This document shows, piece after piece, positions 1-11,222 of a DNA stretch of 64,000 nt. The notes under the pieces were generated by a model. The model ran no database searches, was not told the origin of the DNA, and was given only the letters and a program-made list of their open reading frames with translations. The stretch's first letter is position 1. The number at the start of each line of letters is the position of its first letter. The position numbers were made by a program, and so were the translations under genes. Source of the stretch: Breviolum minutum Mf 1.05b.01 (Eukaryota > Sar > Dinophyceae > Suessiales > Symbiodiniaceae); the NCBI GenBank assembly GCA_000507305.1, contig DF239337.1:47082-111081 (forward strand), given 5' to 3'.

Positions 1-285
1 ACCGGTGTTAACCGGTGCAAACCGGTGTCAACCGGTGTAACGGTGTTAACCAGCGCTAACCGGAGTAACCGGAGTTAACCGGTGTACTGGTGCAAACCGG
101 TGTTAACCGGTGTTAACTGGTGTAACCGGTGCAAACCGGCGTTAACCGGTGTCACAGTGTTAACCGGTGTTAACCGGTGTAACCGGTGCAAACCGGTGTT
201 AACCGGTGTAACCGGTGCAAACCGGTGTAACCGGTGTTAACCGGTGTAACCGGTGTTAACCGGTGTAACCGGTGTAACCGTTTAT
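1..285. repeat. ACCGGTGTTA/ACCGGTGTAA minisatellite
   Basis: The stretch is an imperfect tandem array of 10-11-base units, mostly ACCGGTGTTA, ACCGGTGTAA and ACCGGTGCAA. It runs off the left edge of the window, so its true length is unknown. No reading frame or gene lies in it. Confidence 0.9.
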
Positions 286-344
286 GGGGGACACTGATTG
301 CACCCGCAATGAGTTCAGCGTGGGTGCAAAGCGTGTCCCCCAGA

Positions 345-415
345 GGGTTACGCTGGTTAACGCTGGTTACGCTGGTTAACGCTGATTAGGCTGGTTAGCG
401 CCGGTTAGCGCCGCA
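345..415. repeat. GGTTAACGCT-type short tandem repeat
   Basis: Degenerate tandem units of the form GGTTACGCT and GGTTAACGCT, later GGTTAGCGCC, lie 60 bases after the first minisatellite. They look like a diverged relative of it (shared GGTTAAC core). Confidence 0.6.
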
Positions 416-419
416 ATGA

Positions 420-3400
420 GTTCACCTCACATGCACGAATCAATCAAAGATGCAACACACAAAAAAATATCAAGAGGTGTGGTGAAGAAACTGGTAGTAG
501 CGGAGATGTGATGAAGAAACTGGTAATAGCTCCAAATGAACTAATTTTTCTTACGTCATTTTTCCAAAGACCTTTTTCCATACCCCGAATCCAGAACCGC
601 CAGAACCGCTCCCATCAGTTCCCACCTTAGACTAGGCCTTTCATGTGCGAAATGTTTCAATCCACCCAAACCTCGGGTTTTTCACCGTGGTTTGGATGGA
701 GGTTTGGACCTGCAAACCTTTTGGGGTCGAGGTGATCTTGCCACAAAAACGCCGGCAAGAAGGGAGTTGGTCCCGAGTTGGTCCCAAAATTTCTGACCAA
801 AAATGGGAGATTTTTTGGCATTCAACCACCAATATAATCAATAGAATCTTATGCAAAAAATCAACGGATTCAATACCATATCCATGGGAATGCTATATTT
901 ATACCTACATGAAATTCGTTGATTTCTATGGTATATTTACCTACATGAAATTCGTTGATTTCTACGGTTTTCATGTCAGGTAAATATACCAGCGCCATGG
1001 ATGCTTTGGGTGAAGGAAATCCAAGCCACACCAATCCCTGGCTTGGCTTTTGCAAATTGAACTTCCATCTATCAAAGTTTCACTCAACTTGACTTGGAAA
1101 CAAAAACACCACAAAAGTTGAGGGTGAATGATTTCCCTGGACATCGTCGCAACATGTGGTTGAATTCTGTATAGCAAAATTCCAGATTCTCACCGGCCGG
1201 CTGGCCACTTTTATCTGTATGGCAAAAAAGTTGACCACCATTTCTATCGGGTGACTGAAGGGTCATTGAGTCATTGGATGAGCCACTTTTTCCTAGGAGA
1301 AGCTCATCAAACCTCCCATTTTTGTTTTCCGCTTGAAAATGAAATGCCCTTCAATTTTCAAATTCACAGCACGCTTTCAAGCAATCTGCAAAATATTCAG
1401 AACTTTAAAAAAACGTTCCTTATAAAGTTAAGGCCGATGTCTATTATATACATTATATTGTGTATACTCAACGTATACTTTGAAACCACTACCTGAACAT
1501 TTATTCGAGACTTCCTCTACTCAACCCCCAAGTTTGGGTGAACACATTGATGCAAGACGCTCCTTTGATGCTTCCATAATGTCACCAAGACTTCGCAAAA
1601 CAATGGTGACAAAGCCCTCTCCTCGACAAGCAAAACGACTTGTAACGACAAGTCGCAGGCATTACCGTAAAAAATGGAAACGAAAGTTGCAAAATTTACC
1701 TAACCTGCGGCTTTCAATGAGACAAGTTTGAGAAAAAGAAACTTAAACACAAATATGGTTTCTTTCTGACTTAAATGACTTCCAGCGTGATGGTGATACC
1801 AAGTGCTTGGTGTTATCTTTTGACCTGAGTGGAATTCCCTTTGTCATATACAGATTGCTGGCTGTGCCATCGTGGATGTACCATGTTCTAGCTGAGACTA
1901 GGCAAACTTATGCATCAAAAAACTTCGAACTCCGTCGAAATACAATGTATACATCTAAATCTTTGAAAATGATTGAGCACCAAAACTTCCTGTACATTTT
2001 CCTTACAGGATTCGAATTGCTACACATCCTACCTATCCCCTCAAAACTATAAAAACACATCAAAATTCCTAGGATTGTTGGAGGTCACTAGCTGGAAGAT
2101 CAGAGTTCTGCTAGACTCCTAGACCCCGTGCCTGAAGACAAAAACAGGGCTGTACCTCAAGATTTCACAAACATACAACAATAAACATCTTGATTTCTGC
2201 TACTGCAATGAGTTAATTGCATTCTAATTTGGCAACCCGACAGGTGCCTGAAACCACAAACGTTTTTAAGCATTGATGCCACCTGACATGACTCTAATGA
2301 AAATTGGCCATTCATGATGGCTGCCAAAGGAATGTCCAAACGTTTCAGGTACCTGAAAATGTCAAGTGATTTCCAGGTGGTATTTTTTTCCTACACCCAG
2401 AATATTTCAAGCTTTTCGGTCCGGAAAATTTCGGTCAATGGTAACATTGACCGACCTAATGTAGAGCAATTTAGCGAACAGTACTAGTACACATAGAAAA
2501 TGAGATACCTGTACGGATAATCAAAAATAAATTGAGACTATACTGCACTGATGATTTAATTCCTGTTCGGTGACTATTGGAAAACTTTTGCCTCCATGTA
2601 CACATGATAAATTCAAGCAAATTCCACTGTGTACTTTACATGCATTGGTAAAACTTTTGCACTTCAGGTGACGTGTGTCCGTGTGTCTGTCCTCCTCTGT
2701 GAGACAGGAATCGTCCTTAGCCATGCAACAACGGGAGATGCAGAAACTGGACTGATATATATAATATATATATATGTACATAATAGTTGAATGTGTTGAC
2801 GTATATGGCATCGCTCACCTCACAAGTATTTATCTGAACCAGAAAAAAACCCTTAGGTGTTTGGGTGTAAAAGGTTCCGGCAAAAACTGACATCGAAACT
2901 CCCAACAACTGGAGTTTCGATGTCTTATTCTGTTGACATGAGGAATCAAAACTGCCAGGAATCCCGGTTGCCGGGCGGAAGAAGTTGATTTTTGGCACAA
3001 AGGGAAGAAATTGAATTCTTGTTTAGAAGAATGCTACCCGAAAAGGAAAGGAACAACTTCCAACATTCCACTGGGTTTTTCAGTGTTTTCCTCCTGTTTG
3101 TTCGGTACTATCACTTCAGCGGCCGGAAGTGGTCGCAATTTTGTAGGGTTCATTGATTTCAAAACCGATCACAACCATAAGCCAAAATATCTTCAAGTTG
3201 ATGTATAGATACAACATCAAAATCAAAGAATAACATTTATAGATAGAGCTTTCCAAGATGTTCGCTCAGTTCTACTGTTGTGCAACTCATGGTGAAATTG
3301 AAAATGATTGACTATTTTACCTGCCTGTTTTTCCACCCCCCGAGAATTCCCCCTGAAGTCCGGGGTGTAACGGGTAGACAACAAACAACCAAAAACCTGG

Positions 3401-3500
3401 TGCAAGAGTGCGTCTTCCTCATGTCATCTCTGGCTTGATGCAAATATACATTTGCTGTCATACCCTGAAAAGCTGTTAAAAGAAATGCTTAAACATGAAT
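420..3500. other. Intergenic stretch, no gene recognised
   Basis: AT-rich sequence with only short random open frames. At 900-990 two copies of a CCTACATGAAATTCGTTGAT motif lie in tandem, followed by the inverted form GTCAGGTAAATATACC. The same palindromic motif family recurs near 7415, 14530 and 20440. A short inverted repeat (CATCGAAACTCC / GGAGTTTCGATG) sits at 2890-2925. I see no coding exon I would defend. Confidence 0.5.
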
Positions 3501-3506
3501 TAAGTT

Positions 3507-3605
3507 ACCCTCCAGGGAACTAACATATCCCCCAAAAATGTCATTTTGAAGATGATATTCCTTTTCCCAAGGTTTTTGGGGGATATGTTAGTTCCCTGGG
3601 GGGTA
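3507..3605. mobile_element. Inverted-repeat element, family B (CCTCCAGGGAACTAACATAT)
   Basis: The element begins TACCCTCCAGGGAACTAACA and ends with the inverted form GGATATGTTAGTTCCCTGG. It is about 100 bp and non-coding. Other copies of the family are flanked by TA on both sides, consistent with a MITE that uses a TA target site, as Tc1/mariner elements do. Confidence 0.75.
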
Positions 3606-3699
3606 TTGGAAAAACACATCCTCTTGCGAAGTCTCTCAATCCGCACCAACTCTTTTTGTCAAACTCTTGCACCAACCTGGGATTTATGAAGCATTGAAG

Positions 3700-3795
3700 T
3701 ACCCTCCAGGGAACTAACATATTCCACCTGGGGAAAAAGAAAATCATCTTCAAATATGCCTTATCAGGGGGATATGTTAATTCCCTGGAGGGTAG
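3700..3795. mobile_element. Inverted-repeat element, family B
   Basis: Second family B copy, 95 bp after the first, with the same terminal inverted repeats and the shared interior string AAAATCATCTTCAA. It is bounded by TA on the left and TA on the right. Confidence 0.75.
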
Positions 3796-3890
3796 TTGGG
3801 TGGTTTCAACCCCTTCGAAAAAAACCACACACTTTTTTTGTTTAATCCCAGGTAGGGTTGAACATAAAAAAAATATTTGAAGCCACCGGT
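3793..3890. mobile_element. Inverted-repeat element, family A (GGTGGTTTCAACCC), diverged
   Basis: Starts GTTGGGTGGTTTCAACCCC and ends in ATATTTGAAGCCACC, the mutated inverse. It abuts the preceding family B copy directly. The internal AGGTAGGGTTGAACATAAA matches other family A copies. Confidence 0.6.
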
Positions 3891-3894
3891 TACT

Positions 3895-6800
3895 AGCTCA
3901 GATCTGCTTTAGGAGATGCTACCTGCCACCATTTGGTGCAGCATTGAGCAGCCAAGAAACAATGTCATCGACAGCTGAAGACGTGGAAGCTTTTGCGCCC
4001 ATTTCGTCAAGACGCTGACGTTTGTGCATTCATAAAATTAGATGAACCTTCTCTTGCTGTTCAGTCCTGATAACACTTCCCTACCGTGCTCTGCATGATT
4101 TTTGTTTTGCTTCTCAGTCTTTGCTTCCAAGCCACGCAGTTTGAAAAACAACACCCATGTTGGTTCAAATTGGATCATCATAATCTTCCAATTTGATCGG
4201 GGTGACTGGTGTAAAGTTTGGAAGCGGATTGAAATCCCAAAATGGAGCCAGTTACGTCCAAAACATCCAATCAAAGTCGTCATTTTCAGAGGATTCCTCA
4301 CATATCATCTAACATATCACTCCCGAAAACTAATGATGGCAATGGAAAATCCTCATTTTCAATAGGAAATACATTTTCATTCATGGTGGATTTTCTAGCC
4401 AGTCATGCTAGTTTTCCGGGAGTAAGTACCAATTTTTTAAGGGTCCAACTTGGCAATTTAAACCTTTTTTGGCTGTGCCAGGTGTGAAACATCAGGTTTT
4501 TTTGAGCCAAAGCACACATGGCCACCGCCATTTTTTGGTTTGTTGTGGAAAGGTTGGAAGATTGGAAGAGAATCAAAAGAAACTCATGGAAACATAATAT
4601 AATAATATATATGGGCACACAAATGTATTTTTTGAATACACATATAAAATTATGCATGGTGGGACCCTATGGTAATGAAAGAACACTAGCTGGAACACTG
4701 CCTTTTTGAAATTTAAGATGCACTCAAAAAAACACTGTTTTTGTGTCATCCAATATTCCCGGTACTTGAGGCAACAAATAAAGAGAACTTCACATCACTC
4801 CCAGGGTGCATTTTAGTCAAATTTCCCAGGTTGCATATACCTCCAACAAATCCGTCCAAGATAAACCCATCATTGAATTCATGGATAGCCCATCCAAAGA
4901 TTGCTTTCAACCTTCAACAGCCACCTGACTCAGTTGATCTGGACTCATTTAACCTAGTTGGGTGGTTGAACCAACCCATTTGAAAAATATGCTCGTCAAA
5001 TTGGATCATTTCACCCAAGTAGGGGTTCAAAAAAAAATCTTTGAAACCACCACCTAGGTAACTATTGCCCCATACCATAAAATAGATCATTTGAAAAAGG
5101 TTTCCGCTTTTAGGGCTGGGGGAATAGAATTGCCTACCCTTCCTCCCATAATACCCATTAATATCCCATGATCATGGTTGAGTGAAAAATTGGTTCTTCG
5201 ACTATTAGTCACCTTTCAAATGCAGCCATTTTCCACTTCCATGAATGTGGGGGAAATGGATTCTAACCCCTGGATAAGTAGGTTGTAAGTCCCGTAAGTA
5301 GGCTATAAACCTACTCGCCAACTAGATACTAACTTCCATTGACATCCAAGTAGAATTGCCTCATTTTTTTTCATTAAATCAACCCCCCGCAATTTCATTC
5401 GCTTGCTTGACCTGCAATGCTCGTCCAAAATCCAGCTTTGATTTCACATGTTCCACCTGTCGTGGGAAAAAACGGCCCACGACGGTACACGTGTTCAACA
5501 GGTAAAGGTGGGAACTATTGGGGTCTCCAAAATCAATCCTCAACAACAACAAAAACATGGAGATCTGCATGTCTACGTCCTAGTGAAGAGAAAAAAACCG
5601 AAGATTGACTTCGATCTAAATCGAGTCAATAGTCCATAGAAACTAAATTGAGAGATCAACCAACCACGGTTTCATGGGAATCCTTGAAGTAACCTCCCGC
5701 ATTTTTTCGAGAAATTATGGCTTTTCTAAGGCCTCAGTCGAGGAAACATGTTGGTTGATATCTGATATTGCTCAATGACCCCTTCTTAAGCCCTTGTCTT
5801 CTAGGATTTGGGGCGCGTTAGCTGCTTGATTGTCTGAGTAATGGAAATGACTGCGTGCCGCAGTATAAGTTCTGACCTGAATCGTTGAGCCACTTGGGTC
5901 ACTTCTCTCCCAACCCAAAGAAAACACAAAAGAATAACCTCTGTCCAACGGTGAGTGTGGTCGCTCATGTTTGACAAGTTCGAATCTGAAAATTCGGCCT
6001 TGGGAAAAGGGGTTATTGACCAGTTGTTGGTTGGAGGTTCATGTTAGCCACGAAATCCTATTCTAGATTAACATGCCACCATTCTCGACCTTTACACCCA
6101 CTGCCGATTGCCTCCGATTGCTGCATGACTGCAGACCATGGCACCCAAATGTCCCGAGCCCTATGAGCTCCGCTGGTGGAAAAGACCCATGGATTTATTG
6201 ACTTCGGGTGAAAAAAATGACTTACACAAAAAATCGAAAAAAAACACTAAGATAGATACTGTATAAGATACAAATTTAATCAATCCAAAGACTGGTGAAC
6301 CAAACAAATCATGTTTTGTTATGTTTGATGTTTATTTCTGTATGTAAGTGTTTGTTAAAACTGTGGTGCTCAAGCAGTTGAAACACATCAGGCAACGTTG
6401 AAATATTCAGGATTGCTGGTCAAAAACATGACACCTAAGCCAACTAAACCATTGCAGTATCCAAACAGAAAACTCCGTATGCATCTTGCCGAAAGAATGC
6501 TTTGTTCTTCGTTGGAGCGCGGCCAAGCCATATTTCATCAATAAATCAATGTTAAATCTCGTACATGTTTGGCCCCTTTTTCTGACCCACCGGACTGATC
6601 ACGAAATCCCTTAAAAAAATGGAACATTTTGTTGGTAAAATCAGATGATCAAATATTTCGTCCACCTCCCAATTCCAGAAAAAGGATTCCCCCCATAAAC
6701 TACCTATTTTGTTTCTTTTTTTGAGCGGGGGCAATGGCCTCATGATGTCATGAAACCAAGAATTCATCATCCACTTTTGGGTCTCTAAAGGAAGTGGCTA

Positions 6801-8260
6801 GAAAAACTTGGAAAACAAAAAACCCTATAAGCGGGTTTGTAGCTGATGCGAATTGAGGTAAGGCCCTAAAAGAAGTCTGGGAGTCTGATGTTTGGACATG
6901 CCAAAAAACACAGACCCTAACCGAAAAAAAGCGGCCCATGATAGTTTAACATCTTCAAGTTTTGTGCGTTTTTTGTTAAAAGGCATGTTAATATTCCAGG
7001 GAGTAATTGATTTTTATCCTCTGGCAAGGTCCGGTCCATTCACGCCATTTTTCTGTTTTTAGGGAAAACATTGGCATCTGGAAGCTTTATCATCATTGTC
7101 CACCTGGACATTTAACCAAAAAATGTGCACCAAATTCTGGCAATCAATTTTAACAAGCGATTTTTTTGGGCCACCAATTTTCGGGACACTGTGGCATTGA
7201 TCCGCAAAAACCCAAAAACAACACATAAAAACAACCCTTTTCTCCAATAAACTTTTTTTTTGGGCGGCATCTCACCGATACTGGCGCTACTGCGGCAAAG
7301 CCTTCTTTGGACTTGGTGTGATGAATTGCGTTTGGAAAGCAAGTGTTTTTTTGAAGCAAAATGGATCATGGGCAATTCAGATGCTACTGAATTTACACTC
7401 CATGGGGCTCACATATTTACCTATACATGGAAAACCATAAGAATCAACCATTCATATAGGTAAATCAACCATACATGGATCCGGATCCTACTAATCTCCA
7501 AATATGAAACTTTTGGCCTATTCTCATATTGTTTAGTTCGCCTCTCCCCTGTAGTTGTTTTCGCTAGTGTCAAACAACCTTGCCCATGACCTATGTACAA
7601 AAAGGACGGAGCGTAATGAAATCACCGACATGGCAATTTGGAAGATCCAGGTATGTCGACCCAAGCAGGGATGTTTGGGATAGGTTCCTGGATACCTTCT
7701 GGAAAGGCCCAATTTTAAATGTTTTTTTTTTCTGTGAACTTTATGAAAGTTCAGCTTGGGGTCTGCTACCTCCAGAATAATAGAAGCAACCTGATTGCAA
7801 GTCTGCTGCAGCATATCAATGGTTGATATGACCCTTCTCAGGTATGGCTTATTAAGGGACTTCTAGTAACCCACCTTTAAATCCTGAGAATCTGAACGAC
7901 ATGCGAAATAATGCCAGCCAGCCGTGTTCTATATAATATACACTGCTGTACCAGCCAGTTCTTTCAATCCTTGCCAAAATCTGATGGTCAAATTGGGTGA
8001 TCTTCCCTAGGATTGAGTTGAATTAACAAACAATCAAACATGTTTGAACTGCCATAAAAATTGTGGTAAACGACTGGAAAGTAATCTCTGCCCAATCATC
8101 TGCTATCAAAATACTCAGGAAACTAATATGATCCCAACTACCCCCTACCTGACTGTCAGGCTGACTATGCATTTCAGCCGAGCCGGCCATCATTCACCCA
8201 TTCCCAAGTTGGGGTCGACATGGTGAAAATCCACCCATCGAACCTCTCCGAAATCTCAGT
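3895..8260. other. Intergenic stretch with scattered repeats, no gene recognised
   Basis: No coding exon could be supported. A family A inverted-repeat element is listed separately at 4954-5057. Around 7415-7485 lies a palindromic TTTACCTATACATGG motif related to those at 900, 14530 and 20440. The open frames present are short, lack plausible splice sites and read as low-complexity F/K/N-rich peptides. Confidence 0.45.
4954..5057. mobile_element. Inverted-repeat element, family A
   Basis: About 100 bp: CTAGTTGGGTGGTTGAACC at one end and GAAACCACCACCTAG at the other, with the family's interior CAAATTGGATCATTT and AAGTAGGGGTTCAAA. Outer CTAG palindromes mark both ends. Confidence 0.8.
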
Positions 8261-8266
8261 TGACCA

Positions 8267-8707
8267 TCAACTTGTTCGTTTGAATCTCTCGATCCTTAAA
8301 CTTCTGCGTAAGATTTCCTGAGCTTTCACTTGAGGACTCAACTTGTTAAAACCCGCCATGGCAATTGCATTGATCATTCGAAATTCTTGAAGCAAAGCAA
8401 TGTCACCTTCCTCAAATTCTTGAAGTGCTTCTTGGTCATCTTGTACATCCAAGAACTGCAGAACCTTCATGGCACCTTGCCTGCTGAATTGTGCATGATC
8501 CAAGATATGACTTTGAAGTTCATCGAAGTCAGCTTCTTCTCGAAGGTAGGTGAAGGTAATCTCTGCATGAAGGAGGATATCTTCAAAGACCTTCCTCATT
8601 GCAATGTCTTTCTGGTGGATCATGTGACTGCATGCTTCACGCAAAGGCCTGTCATGGCTCGTTGTTGAAGGATGACTTGAAGCAACCACTTCGGGTGATA
8701 ACGGCAT
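8267..8707 (-). CDS. Hypothetical protein, 146 codons, single open frame
   Basis: An uninterrupted frame from ATG (8705-8707) to TGA (8267-8269). The product is strongly helical and acidic/basic mixed, with runs such as REEADFDELQSHILDHAQF and DDQEALQEFEEGDIALLQEF. It has no signal peptide, membrane segment or motif I recognise. Composition is more protein-like than that of random frames nearby. A 146-codon frame on the opposite strand (8599-9039), also helical and leucine-rich, overlaps its 5' end, so both may not be real. It could be one exon of a larger gene rather than a whole gene. Confidence 0.4.
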   Translation of the reverse strand: MPLSPEVVASSHPSTTSHDRPLREACSHMIHQKDIAMRKVFEDILLHAEITFTYLREEADFDELQSHILDHAQFSRQGAMKVLQFLDVQDDQEALQEFEEGDIALLQEFRMINAIAMAGFNKLSPQVKAQEILRRSLRIERFKRTS

Positions 8708-8709
8708 AT

Positions 8710-11222
8710 ACCAGGTATATACTTGGTTGGGATTGTACAGTGCATGAAAAAAATGGAGGCATCTTCAAGGTAATCTTTAGGGTATCTGCAAAGGCAGCAT
8801 CTACGGGTTTTACAAGGGAAGTCTCTGTGACCAAAGCAGCTGCCCTGGATCATCATATCAAAATATCTACTGCACACCCTGAAAGTGTAGCTATGGCAGC
8901 TATGGATATGCTACTGCTCCTTTTAAACGTGGAATCACTGGATAAAGGATGGCAAAGTTATTTGCTTGAACTCTGGAAAGTTGTGTATCAGTATATCCCT
9001 TTCATTGCCAATGTCAATTTCAGGCCTGACATTGGGTAAAATGATGACAATGAGTTGACACAAATGCGAGATATCACATTCCTGAAAGTCCAAGACCAAA
9101 CCAGGAATGCTGGCAAGACTTTGGTCTTTGGACTTCTGGGGGAAATCCACCCATGAAAATCAAAGTGGTGGAGTTGTACACAATATGATGTGTAATCAAC
9201 AAAGCCTCTTGACATGACAATGGACTCCTCAACCATCAAAAAGCACAATTTCCAAATTCACACCTATGATTCTAGGAATTTGAGGGTCTTTTGCATGAGG
9301 GACATGCATTATCCCCAGCTCCTTAGCTCCTCCAGTAGCATTAGGTCATTAGGTAGTGCTGTACACGAAGCTTTTTCTTTTTGGTGCGACATTCCAAGAT
9401 GCTTCTCCAGTTCATGAGAGCTACACAGCCACAAATTGTGTTTCTCCAAATGATGCCCAAAACTCTCACCACAATAAATGACAGTGATTCAAAACTCTTG
9501 TTACCAGTACATTTCACTTTGCTGCTTGGTTAATTAATAGGAATCCTTTATCATGGCATCACTGTGGTTCCCATATAGCTGGGTGGTGTAATGCCTCATC
9601 TACTCAAAATGCCGAGGCAACAGAGTGGCTCATGGCTCTAAGCCGCTTAACTTTCAGACCCTTGGACCCTTGAAGGATTCAGGTACAGGTAAAGATATCT
9701 AGTTGGTGGTTGAACCAACCCATTTGAAAAATATTAGTCAAATTGGGAATCTTCCCCAAATAGGGTTGAAAATAAGAAATATTTGAAACCACCACCTAGA
9801 TATAGTTGACTACTACTTTATCTAATAGCTTATCATGTCTATTTTTTGCCGGTTCGAAGTGTGCACCAGTTTGCCTAATATTGTACTGAAAGTTCATTGA
9901 ATATTCAAAAAATCATGATGGGATAAACATCCAAGAAAACATGACAGGGATAAATGTCAACCAACTCCTAGTGATTTCAATACAAGGAAGTAATGATCAT
10001 GCCCTCCTTCCTTTACTCATTGCAGCTGACCTGGTCTTTGATTTAATACTTAGACGAAACAACTCCAGCCATGTCACCGATCCCCTAAGAATAAAAAAAC
10101 CTATCAAATGATCACACTCACGAATAGTCAATCAAGCATGTTCATCTGGGTGTTTCCAAAAAATAGGGGTACCCCCAAATCATCCATTTTAATAAGGTTT
10201 TCCATTATAAACCATCCATTTTGGGGTACCACTATTTTTGGAAACATCCATCTTTAAATTTACTTCTTCTGGACCCCAAAAAACGTAACCTTCACTTTTT
10301 TTCCCTGCTAGTAGGAGCTGGGACCACCACCCAGCAATGACCTGCACAGCCGATGCAGTTGGCGTTGCTGCAGCAGTGGCAGTTTGGAAGATAGCAAGGC
10401 CAGGGCATGCAACGGAAGATCACTCGTCATGGGCGCTGGAGCTTGCCGTTTCGATATAAAGGTCTCTTATGATCCGAAGAAATTTGACCCTGGATGACCC
10501 TGCTATCAATATAGTATGATTCCAGTTGCAAGTGGCGCTTTACGGAGCGACTAGCAGCCCACTGAATCCACAGTTGGAGGGACTCGCAAATGCTGCTGTT
10601 TTGAATCGCGGTTGAACCCGGGGTTGAACCCTTCCTCAGGTCGATAGAAATCCCATGTTTGTGCATCTATCTGCAGCGAAGTGCTTTAGAAGAAACCTAA
10701 ATGCCTGCAACATGAGAGCACCCGCAGGCATACAAAACACATACAGCATGTCAGTATCTCCACAAGAACTTGGAGATTGAATGTCATGCCACAGGCCATG
10801 CACCCACCTTGACCTTACCAGCATGACCCAGTCAACTGTTTGAAACCGGCGCCTACCTACCACTGTACAGTGAATTCTGATGTTGCGCCAACTTCCAAAT
10901 TTATCGTCATTGCCTATAATCATATATGCTTTCCCCATTGTTAGACCGCCATCTGGCCTGCCCTCACCACGTCACCATGAAATTCACCCACTCCGAAAAC
11001 CAAAGCCTCCATTGGCTCTCCTTTTTTCCGAAACGGCACGATGCAACGGACGGTGCCTGTACACAAGAAGCTAAGTACGTACCTACGCACGTGGGTTCTC
11101 TTTTTTAAGTTATGATTTTTTCGCGACATGTTGTCACACATCTTGTGCCTGCGCTTCTGCTTCCAAGTCCCAAAGTCCAGCCACGCTCCAAACTCACCCA
11201 CACAAAGGCCCTCAAGAGGAGG
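8710..11222. other. Mostly non-coding stretch downstream of importin-beta
   Basis: Holds a plus-strand open frame (8599-9039) of doubtful status, a family A element (9699-9799, listed separately) and an imperfect inverted pair near 10150-10240 (TTTCCAAAAATAGGGGTACC / GGGGTACCACTATTTTTGG). No other exon could be supported. The importin-beta stop codon lies at the right edge. Confidence 0.4.
9699..9799. mobile_element. Inverted-repeat element, family A
   Basis: Begins CTAGTTGGTGGTTGAACCAA and ends GAAACCACCACCTAG. The interior has CAAATTGGGAATCTTCCCC and AATAGGGTTGAAAATAA, the conserved core of the family. It is 101 bp long with no coding capacity. Confidence 0.85.
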
